Source: Kitasatospora sp. GAS204B (lineage in GTDB: Bacteria; Actinomycetota; Actinomycetes; Streptomycetales; Streptomycetaceae). From it: a stretch of 64,000 nucleotides of DNA. Shown one piece after another: positions 51,100 to 58,682 of the stretch (the first letter of the stretch is position 1; every line of letters begins with the position of its first letter). The translations under genes and the position numbers were made by a program. The stretch is from the NCBI RefSeq assembly GCF_029892155.1, contig NZ_JARZAG010000031.1, positions 24,208 to 88,207 of the forward strand, read 5' to 3'. The notes beneath the pieces were generated by a model. That model was not told where the DNA came from. It saw only the letters and a program-made list of their open reading frames with translations, and ran no database searches.

Positions 51100-52007
51100 G
51101 AGGCCTCCGTGGTGTCCAGGTCGGCGCCGACCATGCCGAGGTAGGTGTCCTCCAGGGTGGGGCGGCGCACTTCCAGGTCGGGGATCGGTCCGCCGAACTC
51201 CTGGTGCAGCTCCCAGACCGCCTGCGAAGGGTCGGCGGTCAACAGTCGCCGCGGCTCGCCGTCGGGGCCGCGCCAGCGCACCTCGGAGTCGGCCCGGGCC
51301 GCCGCGGCCAGCTCCTCCAGCGTCCCGCAGGCGGTCAGCCGGCCGGACTCCAGGATCCCGATCCGGTCGGCCAGTTCCTGTGCCTCGGTCAGGTCGTGGG
51401 TGGTCAGCACGATGGTCGTGGCGCGCTCCTCGCGCAACTCGCGCAGCAGCGCGTGGAAGTCGCGCCGCGCCTCGGGGTCGAATCCGGTGGTGGGCTCGTC
51501 CAGGAAGAGCAGCTCGGGGCTGCCGACCAGCCCGAGCGCCACGTCCAGCCGCCGGCGCTGCCCACCGGAGAGGGTGGCCGCGCTCTGGTCGGCCTGGGCT
51601 GCCAGACCGACCCGGCGCAGCAGTTCGGCCGGCTCGCGCGGATGCTCGTAGTACCGCGCGAAGTGGTCGAGCAGTTCGGCGACCCGCCACCGGCCGTGGT
51701 CGCGGTTGGACTGCAGGACGATGCCGATCCGGGCCCGCCAGGCCGGATCGTCCCGGGCCGGGTCCTGCCCGAGCACCGAGACCTCGCCGCCCGACCGCAG
51801 CCGGTAGCCCTCCAGCACCTCGATGGTGGTGCTCTTGCCTGCCCCGTTGGGCCCCAGCAGCGCGAACAGCTCGGCCCGGTGGACTCTCAGGTCCAGGCCG
51901 TCCAGCACGTCCCGTCGGCCGTAGCGCATCCGCAGGCCCGATACCAGGATGGCCGGCTCCTGCTCGGCCCGGTCCACCGCAGCACGCTGCGGCACAGTCA
52001 CGGTCAT
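51096..52007 (-). CDS. ABC-2 type transporter ATP-binding protein
   Basis: A 303-residue drug/peptide exporter ATPase. Walker A is GPNGAGKST, Q-loop IVLQSNRDH, signature LSGGQRRRLDVAL, Walker B LLFLDEPTTGFDPEARRD, and H-loop LTTHD. The C-terminal DUF4162-like extension is AVWELHQEFGGPIPDLEVRR. ATG at 52007 follows GGAGAGG; an upstream ATG at 52031 would add 8 residues. The promoter region overlaps the 19-bp palindrome at 52047-52065, so the small regulator encoded at 52611 may repress this operon. Confidence 0.92.
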   Translation of the reverse strand: MTVTVPQRAAVDRAEQEPAILVSGLRMRYGRRDVLDGLDLRVHRAELFALLGPNGAGKSTTIEVLEGYRLRSGGEVSVLGQDPARDDPAWRARIGIVLQSNRDHGRWRVAELLDHFARYYEHPREPAELLRRVGLAAQADQSAATLSGGQRRRLDVALGLVGSPELLFLDEPTTGFDPEARRDFHALLRELREERATTIVLTTHDLTEAQELADRIGILESGRLTACGTLEELAAAARADSEVRWRGPDGEPRRLLTADPSQAVWELHQEFGGPIPDLEVRRPTLEDTYLGMVGADLDTTEAS

Positions 52008-52046
52008 GGCCCCCGCCTCTCCGTCGTACATGCCACTCACGCTAGT

Positions 52047-52065
52047 ACTTGCCTGGCAGGAAAGT
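52047..52065. promoter_or_regulatory. 19-bp palindrome between divergent transporter and regulator genes
   Basis: ACTTGCCTGGCAGGAAAGT: CCTG-G-CAGG core with outer ACTT/AAGT arms and one mismatched pair. It overlaps TACTAG (52047-52042 on the minus strand), a -10-like hexamer for the ABC operon. It is the expected type and place of site for the winged-helix protein encoded at 52611-52973. Confidence 0.6.
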
Positions 52066-52152
52066 AAATGCCAGGATTTCATCATCGACGGGCTGCGGTT
52101 CACTGGAACCCGACCGCGCACCGCCGAGCACCCGCACTTGAGGAGGAACGTG

Positions 52153-52614
52153 ATGGCCAGTCACAGCACCGATGCCGCCGATGCCCGCGCAGCGCTGCGC
52201 GCCGCCCAGCTGGCCGCTGCCGCCGCCCGCCGGCCCAATCCGCTGCCCGGCTGGTACCCGGCCGCCAGCGGCGGCCTGTTCGGCCTGGGATTCGCGCTGC
52301 TCGGGGTGCAGTGCCTGCTGCCCGGCAGCCGCTGGCTGCTCGTCGCGGCGCTCCAACTGGCCGCGGCCCTCGCCCTGATCAGCCACCTGCTGCTGGCCCG
52401 CCGGGTCGAGCAGCGGCCCGGGATCATCCCGGCGCTGCCCTCGGGCGTGGACAGCCGCCGGCTCACCGCGGCCTACCTGGCGCCGCTCCTGCTGGGCGGC
52501 GCGCTGGCCCCGTTCCTCGGCTGGAGCGGGTTCTTCCTCGGCCTCGCCGCGGCGGGCGCCCCGGCGCACTGGCTGCTGCTGCGCCGCCAGCGCGACCAGG
52601 CGGGTGCCGCGTGA
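52153..52614 (+). CDS. small four-helix membrane protein
   Basis: A 153-residue protein with four hydrophobic segments (AASGGLFGLGFALLGVQCLL, LLVAALQLAAALALISHLLL, LTAAYLAPLLLGGALAPFLG, WSGFFLGLAAAGAPAHWLLL). It starts with AGGAGG 6 bases before the ATG. No family is recognised. Its stop overlaps the GTG of the winged-helix regulator (GTGA). Pairs like this, a small membrane protein plus a wHTH protein divergent to an ABC transporter, occur often in streptomycetes and suggest membrane-coupled control of the exporter. Confidence 0.75.
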   Translation: MASHSTDAADARAALRAAQLAAAAARRPNPLPGWYPAASGGLFGLGFALLGVQCLLPGSRWLLVAALQLAAALALISHLLLARRVEQRPGIIPALPSGVDSRRLTAAYLAPLLLGGALAPFLGWSGFFLGLAAAGAPAHWLLLRRQRDQAGAA

Positions 52615-52973
52615 CCACCGACCGCCCGGCCCCGGTCTTCAACGAGGTGATCCACCAGCCCACCAGACTCGCGGTGGTGGCCTTCCTGTCCGGCTGCACG
52701 GACGCCGAGTTCCGCGCCGTGCGGGAGCACTGCGGGGTGTCGGAGTCGGCACTGAGCAAGGTGGTGAGCACCCTGGAGGCGGCTTCGTACGTCAAGGTGC
52801 GGCGCGGCTTCGTGGGCAAGCGGCCGCGGACCTGGCTGCGGCTGACGCCGCAGGGGCGGGCCGCCCTGACGGATCATCTGGCCGTGCTGCAACGCATCGC
52901 GAGCGAGGCGAGCGCGCTGGGCGCCGCGCTGGAGCAGCAGGAACAGGAGCAGGAGCACGCCGAGCAGGGCTAG
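52611..52973 (+). CDS. winged-helix transcriptional regulator (PadR/MarR-like, HTH_34)
   Basis: A 120-residue DNA-binding protein: NEVIHQPTRLAVVAFLSGCT, then the recognition helix EHCGVSESALSKVVSTLEAA, a wing with VRRGFVGKRPRTWLRLTPQG, and a C-terminal dimer helix (ALGAALEQQEQEQEHAEQG). This is the single-domain winged-helix type that usually represses a neighbouring transporter. The GTG start is coupled to the membrane-protein gene. Its stop codon overlaps the stop of the convergent M16 peptidase gene. Confidence 0.88.
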   Translation: MTTDRPAPVFNEVIHQPTRLAVVAFLSGCTDAEFRAVREHCGVSESALSKVVSTLEAASYVKVRRGFVGKRPRTWLRLTPQGRAALTDHLAVLQRIASEASALGAALEQQEQEQEHAEQG

Positions 52974-55501
52974 GGCCTCGCCAGGTCGGCCAGCGCCGAC
53001 GGGTCGCCCAGCAGGACCCCGTCGCGCAGGCCGCCGAACAACTGCCCGGCGGCAGAGGCCACTTGATCTGCCCGCAGCTCGGCCAGCCGCTCGGGCAGGG
53101 CCGCGAGGTCGGCCGGCTGCCAGCCGAGCACGCCGAGCCGGGCCAGGCCGTCGGCCAGCGCGGCCGGGGCGTCGAAGACCGCGGACACCTGGCCTACGCA
53201 GAAGTCCACCGCGCGGGCCAACTCCGCCGCGTCGGGCCCGTCCTGGGCCAGCCCTTCGGCCTGCGCCCGGACCAGCCGCAGCAGCTCGCCGGCTGCCGGG
53301 CGCGCCACCCGCGCCCGGACCCAGGCGCGCGGCCGGCCGAGGAAGAGGTCCCGGCCGGCCCGTAGTTCGCCGACCGCGCCGCCGAGCGGGCCGGCCGCGA
53401 TCGCCAGCCGTGAGCCGTGGTAGCCGCCGTAGAGCGCCGTGGCCAGGAACCGCGCCGCCTGGTCGGCGCCGGACGCGGTCTCGGCCGCGCAGAGCAGCAG
53501 CCGCACCTGCGCCGCACCGGCCCGCTCGACCAGCCGCAGGCCCTGGAGCGGACGGGCCGGGGTGACGCAGGTGCGGTCCGCTGCGGACGCCGGCGGCGCC
53601 AGCCGACTCGCAAGGTCCGACACCCGATCCAGCAGCTCGGTGGCCGACCGGTCGGCGACCACCGCCAGGCAGCAGCCGGCGCCGGCGCGCGCACCGGCCG
53701 CCGGTGCGACGAGCAGGTCCAGGGCAGGCTCGGCACCGTCCGCCGCCGCACCGTCCGCCGCCGCACCGGGCGACGCGGCAGGCAGCGCGGCCGGCAGTGC
53801 GGCGAGGCCACGAGCCAGCGCGAGCAGGGCCGTGAGCGCGCCGTCCAGCCCGCCAGGCGGCGCAGCCGCCACGGCGTCCAGCCAGAGCCCGTCGGCGGCG
53901 ACCGCCGCGGTCGCCGAACCGCCCGCCCCACGCAGCAGTTCCTGGGCCGCGGCCGCCACCCGCGCCGGAGCGGTCAGACCGACCACGCCCAGCGGCACCC
54001 GCAGCCGCAACTCGGCGACCACGGCCCGCCGGTCCTCCAGCGCCAGCACCCGCGTCCCGTCCGGCAGTGCGAGCGAGCCGCTGGAGCGCGGCTCGGCCCG
54101 CCGGGTCGGGCCGATCAGCGGGACCGGACGCGGCCGGCCCGGCGGCCGGGCGGGCCGCGGCGCGGGCTCGGCCGCCGCCGCTCGCCCGGCCGGATCGGCC
54201 GCCGGCACGGGCCGCGAACGCGCCGCTCCAGGCTCCAGCACCAGGACCGCCGGAGGCTGCGCCAGCAGCACGGCGGCGGCGCCCGCCGTCTGCTCCGGGC
54301 CGAGCGCGGCGAGCCGGTCGGGGAGTTCGTCCAGCAGCTCGGGGCGGCCCAGCAGCACCTCGAGGCGGCCCAACGTCCGTGCCCTGGCGCGCAGTTCGGC
54401 GTGCTCCCGGCGCAGCTCCAGGCCGAGCCGGCGGGCCGCCTCCGCCACTGCGACCGCCGGCACCCCAGGGCCGCCGGTGCCCGCGAGCCGGCCGAGCGCG
54501 GAGCGGACGGCCTGCGACAACTCCTCCGGGGCCCGCCCCGCCGGCAGCAGTGCGGCCAGCACCAGCGCGTCGGGGGTCCGCGCGTCCAGCGGTCCGAAGA
54601 AGCCGCAACTGCCGCTCGGCCGCCAGGGGTCGGCCAGCACCGCGGGCAGCAGCCGGGAGAGCAGCAGCACCGCCAGGTAGCCGGGCAGATCCCGCTCCGG
54701 CCCGGCGATCCGGTAGCCCAGCGCCACCGCCGGGGTCGGCAGGCCGGGCTCGACGCAGGTCAGCCGGCGCTCGGCGCTCGGCGCCGGCTCGTCCAGCTCG
54801 GGCCGCGGCGGGGCCGGGCGGGCCGCGATCGAGCCGAAGTGCCGCTCGATCAGCTCCAGTGCCCGCTCCGGCTCGAACCCGCCGACCAGGGTGAGCACGG
54901 CGTTGCCAGGGGTGTAGTGCAGGTCGAAGAAGTCGGCGCAGTCGTCCAGGCCGAGCCGCTCCAGCCGCTCGATCCGGCCGAAGCCGTCATGGGCGTTGCG
55001 CCGCCGCTCGAAGAGCACCTGAGGCAGCAGCGGCCAGGGGAAGCCGCCCAGCGGGCGCGTCACCGTGCGCTCGGTGATCTCCTGGCCCACGCCGACGAGT
55101 TGCTCGCGCAGGGTCCGCTCGGTGAAGCGCGGCGCCCGCATCCGGTCGGCCTCGCTGAACAGCGCCCGCTCCAGCGCCCCGGCCGGGACACTCTGGTAGT
55201 AGTCGGTGTAGTCCTGGTGGGTGGTCCCGTTCGCCTCGGCGCCCAGGCGCTGGACGTGCTCGTAGAAGCGGCCGTCCGGCAGGCTCGCGCTGCCGCGGAA
55301 CATCAGGTGCTCGAAGAGGTGGGCCAGGCCCTCCTGCTCGGGCCGCTCGGAGCGGAAGCCCACCCCGTAGGTGACGCAGACGGCCACCCGCGGCACCCCG
55401 GGGTGCGGTGCCAGCAGCACCCGCAGGCCGTTGCCGAGGGTGTGCCGCAGCAGCTCCGCCGTCCGGTCGCGTGGCGCGGAGACATCCTGACGTACCGTCA
55501 A
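52970..55501 (-). CDS. M16 family metallopeptidase, two-domain, putative leader peptidase
   Basis: An 843-residue zinc peptidase with two M16 halves in one chain. The N-terminal half has the inverted zinc motif HLFEH (H61, E64, H65) in EGLAHLFEHLMFRG, and the downstream Glu in SEADRM. The second half (from about residue 430) lacks the motif and should be the structural partner. Class V lanthipeptide clusters encode M16 peptidases, usually as two subunits, thought to remove the leader. The start is TTG at 55501, overlapping the previous stop as TTGA, with GGGAG upstream. It is the last gene of the operon. Confidence 0.88.
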   Translation of the reverse strand: MTVRQDVSAPRDRTAELLRHTLGNGLRVLLAPHPGVPRVAVCVTYGVGFRSERPEQEGLAHLFEHLMFRGSASLPDGRFYEHVQRLGAEANGTTHQDYTDYYQSVPAGALERALFSEADRMRAPRFTERTLREQLVGVGQEITERTVTRPLGGFPWPLLPQVLFERRRNAHDGFGRIERLERLGLDDCADFFDLHYTPGNAVLTLVGGFEPERALELIERHFGSIAARPAPPRPELDEPAPSAERRLTCVEPGLPTPAVALGYRIAGPERDLPGYLAVLLLSRLLPAVLADPWRPSGSCGFFGPLDARTPDALVLAALLPAGRAPEELSQAVRSALGRLAGTGGPGVPAVAVAEAARRLGLELRREHAELRARARTLGRLEVLLGRPELLDELPDRLAALGPEQTAGAAAVLLAQPPAVLVLEPGAARSRPVPAADPAGRAAAAEPAPRPARPPGRPRPVPLIGPTRRAEPRSSGSLALPDGTRVLALEDRRAVVAELRLRVPLGVVGLTAPARVAAAAQELLRGAGGSATAAVAADGLWLDAVAAAPPGGLDGALTALLALARGLAALPAALPAASPGAAADGAAADGAEPALDLLVAPAAGARAGAGCCLAVVADRSATELLDRVSDLASRLAPPASAADRTCVTPARPLQGLRLVERAGAAQVRLLLCAAETASGADQAARFLATALYGGYHGSRLAIAAGPLGGAVGELRAGRDLFLGRPRAWVRARVARPAAGELLRLVRAQAEGLAQDGPDAAELARAVDFCVGQVSAVFDAPAALADGLARLGVLGWQPADLAALPERLAELRADQVASAAGQLFGGLRDGVLLGDPSALADLARP

Positions 55502-56484
55502 CTCTCTTCTCCCGAAGCACGGACGAGCGTGGGTCGCTGGTCGATGAGGAAGCCCAGGAAGGCGGCGTAGCGCAGCGCCACGGCCGGGTCCCAGGCCACG
55601 TAGGCGCTGAAGTCGTGCAGGTGCAGCGCGGTGCGCAGGGCCGCCGCACGGTGCCAGCGGTCGCCGAGGTCCGCGCCGTAGCCGGCCGTCAGTGCGGTCA
55701 GCAGCGACTGCCAGCGCCGGTGGTCGCCGCCCTGCTGCCAGGCCAGCTCGACCAACTCGCCGGTGAGCCAACCGAGATCGAGGTACCAGGGGGCGCGGCA
55801 CAGGTCCTCGCCGGTGAGCAGCTCCACCGAGCCGCCGGGGCCGAGCACTGCCGCACCCAGACTCGGGGCGCCGTGCACGAGCACCGCGCGCTGCCCGTCG
55901 GCGGCGGCCGCCGCGCACCAGCGGCGCAGCCGGCCCAGGCGGCGCTCGCCGAGCCGCTCGCGCAGCAGCAGGCCGGCGCGCGGGGCGCCGGTCCCCTCGG
56001 CCACCGGGCCGAGCGGAGCCGCGTGGCCGCCGGTCGGGGCCGCGGCGAGCCAGTCGGCGAGCCGCCGCAGGCCGGCCGGCGGGCCGGCGGGCACCACGGC
56101 CGGCGGCCGCAGGCCGTGCAGCCGGGCCAGCAGCGCGCCGAGCTCGCGCAGCGCTCGGGCCGCCTCGGCGTCGGGCCCGGTGCGCAGCAGCCGGGCCGCC
56201 AGCGACTCCGCCCCGCCCACCCGGTACTCGCGGGCCGTGCCGCGCACCTGCCCCAGCACCAGCCGGGTCGCGGCGCTGCCGGTCAACTCCCCCAGCTGCG
56301 CGACCAGTTCATCCGCCAGCGGCTGGAAGCCGACCGGCGCGAGCGGTCCCGGTACGCGGGACCAGTGGAACCCCGCGCCCGGGGCGGCCACCGGGCCGGC
56401 CCCGGGCGCGGGGAGCGCGTGGATCTCGGTCCGCAGCAGGCCGGTGCCGTACGCGGCGACTCGGGTGGGGTGCGCCCCGCTCAT
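55498..56484 (-). CDS. phosphotransferase-like protein lacking catalytic Asp (candidate LxmX-type protein)
   Basis: A 328-residue protein with an aminoglycoside-phosphotransferase-like C-lobe. The catalytic loop position reads VLVHGAPSLGAAVL (H204-G205-A206), so HGD has become HGA and the later Asn/Gln is Ala; a D-box-like WYLDLGWLTGEL (D236) remains. I see no clear ATP-binding Lys segment. It is therefore probably a non-catalytic partner or has a new role. Class V lanthipeptide clusters contain a third essential protein of uncertain function, LxmX, of this size and place; the match is by context. ATG overlaps the decarboxylase stop (ATGA). Confidence 0.7.
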   Translation of the reverse strand: MSGAHPTRVAAYGTGLLRTEIHALPAPGAGPVAAPGAGFHWSRVPGPLAPVGFQPLADELVAQLGELTGSAATRLVLGQVRGTAREYRVGGAESLAARLLRTGPDAEAARALRELGALLARLHGLRPPAVVPAGPPAGLRRLADWLAAAPTGGHAAPLGPVAEGTGAPRAGLLLRERLGERRLGRLRRWCAAAAADGQRAVLVHGAPSLGAAVLGPGGSVELLTGEDLCRAPWYLDLGWLTGELVELAWQQGGDHRRWQSLLTALTAGYGADLGDRWHRAAALRTALHLHDFSAYVAWDPAVALRYAAFLGFLIDQRPTLVRASGEES

Positions 56485-57134
56485 CGGCCCGGGTCCGTCG
56501 GCCCGCCCGTCAGCCCGTCCGCCGCCGTACGCAGGCGTTCGAGCTCGCCGATCGCCGCCGGAAAGAGCGCGGGCGCCCAGGCGTCCTGCCGACCGGTGGT
56601 CAGGCTGGCGGCCGGCCGCGGGGTGAGCACCGCGGTGTTGGGCCGGGCCGTCAACGCCGCGACGTGTGCGACGCAGGCCGGGCTCTGCCAGCCGCCGGGC
56701 GGCAGCGCGGGCGCGACCACCAGCGGTGCGGTGGTGCACTGGGCGGCGAGCAGCGCGGGGCTGTCGGCCAGCCCGAGTGCGAGGCGGGCCAGGAAGTGGA
56801 AGGAGGCCGGGTAGACCAGCACCGCCTCGGCCCACTCGGCCCACTCGACGTGACGGGCGGTCAACTCGTCCTCGGGCCACAGGTCCAGCAGGGCCTCGCC
56901 GGTGCGCGCGCCGGTCATCCCCTGCCGGGTGACGAACCGCTGCGCGCTGCGGGTCAGTACCGGTTGGACGCGCAGCGCGGGATAGAGCTCGCCGAGCCAG
57001 TTCAGCCAGAACGGCATGGTGGCGGCGGAGGAGGAGCCGGTGACCACCAGCAGCAGCCGCGAGAGGCCGAGCGCGGGCACGCCGACGGGGCCCGCGGGCT
57101 GCGGGGCGGCCTGGTCTGCCTGGTCGGCGGTCAC
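56481..57134 (-). CDS. HFCD family flavoprotein cysteine decarboxylase (LanD-like)
   Basis: A 217-residue FMN protein of the EpiD/MrsD kind, which oxidatively decarboxylates the C-terminal Cys of a precursor to a thioenol that forms an AviCys or AviMeCys ring. LLLVVTGSSSAATMPFWLNW is the FMN-phosphate start; H95 in ARHVEWAEWAEAVLVYPAS matches the active-site His. The PASANT motif reads PASFHF (109-114), and the substrate clamp PxMNxxMW reads PALPPGGW (142-149), both altered. Both precursors end in Cys, as required. The GTG is coupled to the upstream oxidoreductase gene (GTGA). Confidence 0.85.
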   Translation of the reverse strand: MTADQADQAAPQPAGPVGVPALGLSRLLLVVTGSSSAATMPFWLNWLGELYPALRVQPVLTRSAQRFVTRQGMTGARTGEALLDLWPEDELTARHVEWAEWAEAVLVYPASFHFLARLALGLADSPALLAAQCTTAPLVVAPALPPGGWQSPACVAHVAALTARPNTAVLTPRPAASLTTGRQDAWAPALFPAAIGELERLRTAADGLTGGPTDPGR

Positions 57135-58093
57135 GCCGCCGCCCGCACGATCAGGTCCAGCTCGGCCAGCGTCGCCTGCGGCCCGTGCAGCTGGTGGACG
57201 CCGGTCAGGTTGACCACCACCTCGTCGACCCCGGCCGCCCAGTAGGCGCGGATCGAGGCGGCCAACTCCTCGACGCCGCCGTACAGGAACGCCTGGCCCG
57301 CCAGCAGCGCCTTGGCGCCGGCCGCCAGGTCCTGCGGGTCGGTCTCGATCCCGGAGCGGCGCAGCATGTCGCGGTAGTGCGGCATGCGCAGGTGCCCGGA
57401 GTTGCTGGCCAGCGCCAGCCGCACCGGATCCCGGTCCGGTCGCGCCAGCGCCATCGGCACCATCGCGACCAGCCGGGGCGCCGGCCGGCCCGCGGCCGCC
57501 GCGCCCGCCCGCAGGGCCGGCAGCACCACCTCGCCGAGGTAGTCGGCCGAGGTCAGCCAGCTGATCGCGACATCGGCCAACTCCCCAGCCAGCTCGGCCA
57601 TCCTGGGGCGCAGCACCCCGAGTCCGACCTCGACCGGCGGGGTGGGCAGCGGGTGCAGCCCGGTGTGCATCGGGAAGTAGGCGCCGTCCTGCTCGGCCGG
57701 TTCGCCGTCGAGCATCCGGCGCACCGCCGTGACGTACTCCCGCACCGCGCCCAGCTGGCTGCGGTAGGGCGCGCCCAGCAACTGCTGCTGGAAGACCTGC
57801 GCGCCCGGCCCGAAGCCCGCGACCACGGGGTGCCCGGTGGTCGCGGCCAGCGAGCGGGCCTGGAGCGCGGCCTCGTAGGGGTGGCGCAGCGGCATCAGGG
57901 TCACCCCGGTGCCGACCGGCACCCGGAAGCCGGCGCCGGCGGCGAAGGCGAAGGACTGGAACGGTTCGACCAGGGTCGCCTGGCCCTGCCACAACCGGTG
58001 CGCCGGGCTCCACTGCACGTAGGCGGCGTACGGGACGATGTGCTCGGGCCGGTGCGGTACGAACGGCACGAGAACGGAAAGGACTGCCACCAT
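57131..58093 (-). CDS. LLM-class F420-dependent oxidoreductase (LanJ-type candidate)
   Basis: A 320-residue luciferase-like monooxygenase-fold protein. VLSVLVPFVPHRPEHIVPYA is the first barrel strand, GTGVTLMPLRHPYEAALQAR a cofactor-binding region, PVVAGFGPGAQVFQQQ a loop after strand 4, and AGVDEVVVNLTG the last strand. In class V lanthipeptide clusters, F420H2-dependent relatives reduce Dha to D-Ala in the peptide, so that is the expected role. F420 rather than FMN use is inferred from the family. The ATG at 58093 has GGAG only 3 bases away; a GTG one codon later is equally possible. Confidence 0.85.
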   Translation of the reverse strand: MVAVLSVLVPFVPHRPEHIVPYAAYVQWSPAHRLWQGQATLVEPFQSFAFAAGAGFRVPVGTGVTLMPLRHPYEAALQARSLAATTGHPVVAGFGPGAQVFQQQLLGAPYRSQLGAVREYVTAVRRMLDGEPAEQDGAYFPMHTGLHPLPTPPVEVGLGVLRPRMAELAGELADVAISWLTSADYLGEVVLPALRAGAAAAGRPAPRLVAMVPMALARPDRDPVRLALASNSGHLRMPHYRDMLRRSGIETDPQDLAAGAKALLAGQAFLYGGVEELAASIRAYWAAGVDEVVVNLTGVHQLHGPQATLAELDLIVRAAA

Positions 58094-58118
58094 CTTCTCC
58101 AGACCCAGGAAGCGGGCG

Positions 58119-58162
58119 GCCGTCGCGGTGGGTGGCGGTTGCCCGGCACCCACCGCGACGGC
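58119..58162 (-). terminator. strong hairpin after precursor genes (attenuator)
   Basis: GCCGTCGCGGTGGGTG (58119-58134) and CACCCACCGCGACGGC (58147-58162) form a perfect 16-bp stem with a 12-base loop, in the 132-base gap between the downstream precursor gene and the oxidoreductase gene of the same operon. It would partly stop transcription or protect the precursor mRNA 3' end. Confidence 0.8.
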
Positions 58163-58171
58163 CCGTTCAGC

Positions 58172-58194
58172 GACCGGGGCTCAGCGCCCCGGTC
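58172..58194 (-). terminator. first hairpin after precursor genes
   Basis: GACCGGGGC (58172-58180), loop TCAGC, and GCCCCGGTC (58186-58194): a 9-bp perfect stem, 31 bases beyond the precursor stop and just before the larger hairpin at 58119-58162. Confidence 0.7.
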
Positions 58195-58225
58195 CACTGC
58201 TCAGCGGACTCGACTCAGCAGCCGT

Positions 58226-58429
58226 TCAGCAGCCGTGGTCGAACGTCGCGGTCACGGCCTGGGAGACCGAGAAACCCGCGGCGGCGCTCTCCACGGTGTA
58301 GACGACGCTGGCGATGCAGGCCGGGGTGGTGGCCGGGGCGTCCGAGAGGGCGTCCGCGGTCAGGCCCTCGACGCTGACGTAGGTGCCGTAGCTGGAGACG
58401 AGCTCCATGGCGATCGTGTTCTGGGACAT
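58226..58429 (-). CDS. lanthipeptide-like precursor peptide 1
   Basis: A 67-residue peptide. The N-terminal half MSQNTIAMELVSSYGTYVSV leads through an SDAPATT segment (residues 29-35). The core-like half has Cys at 38 and 67, many Ser/Thr/Ala/Val, and ends TATFDHGC. T62 or T60 with C67 could form the C-terminal ring; T62-x4-C67 has the same spacing as AviMeCys rings of thioamitides. AAGGAG lies 7 bases before the ATG. It is 43 bases downstream of precursor 2, with which it shares the leader pattern MSQxxxxMELVxxYGxY and the TFDxGC tail. Confidence 0.88.
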   Translation of the reverse strand: MSQNTIAMELVSSYGTYVSVEGLTADALSDAPATTPACIASVVYTVESAAAGFSVSQAVTATFDHGC

Positions 58430-58472
58430 GGTGATGCTCCTTCAGGTGGTCGAGCGGTAGCTGGACGGGGTG

Positions 58473-58682
58473 TCAGCAGCCCTTGTCGAAGGTGGAGGTG
58501 ACGAGGCTGACCGCGGCCGAGGCGCCGCTGGCGCAGGCGCCCGAGCTCTCCAGGCTGATCACGGAGACGCAGACGAAGGTGGTGGCCGGGGCGTCCGAGG
58601 CCGCCACGGCGCCGAGCTCGGCGGCGTCGGTGTACGCCCCGTAGCCCGCCACCAGCTCCATCGTGGTCAGGTGCTGGCTCAT
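58473..58682 (-). CDS. lanthipeptide-like precursor peptide 2
   Basis: A 69-residue peptide beginning MSQHLTTMELVAGYGAYTDA. It shares SDAPATT (residues 29-35) with precursor 1, but the middle differs: Cys at 38, 50 and 69 and a run of Ser (SLESSGACASGAS), ending TSTFDKGC. The extra Cys50 allows one more thioether ring. The ATG at 58682 has AGGAG 7 bases upstream; a longer frame extends upstream but lacks the leader pattern. It is the first precursor gene after the HopA1-domain gene. Confidence 0.88.
   Translation of the reverse strand: MSQHLTTMELVAGYGAYTDAAELGAVAASDAPATTFVCVSVISLESSGACASGASAAVSLVTSTFDKGC

Noticed and set aside
52473..54608. A 711-codon minus-strand frame inside the M16 peptidase region
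   Set aside because: Arg/Gly/Ala-rich shadow in another frame; the M16 frame carries the HxxEH zinc motif.
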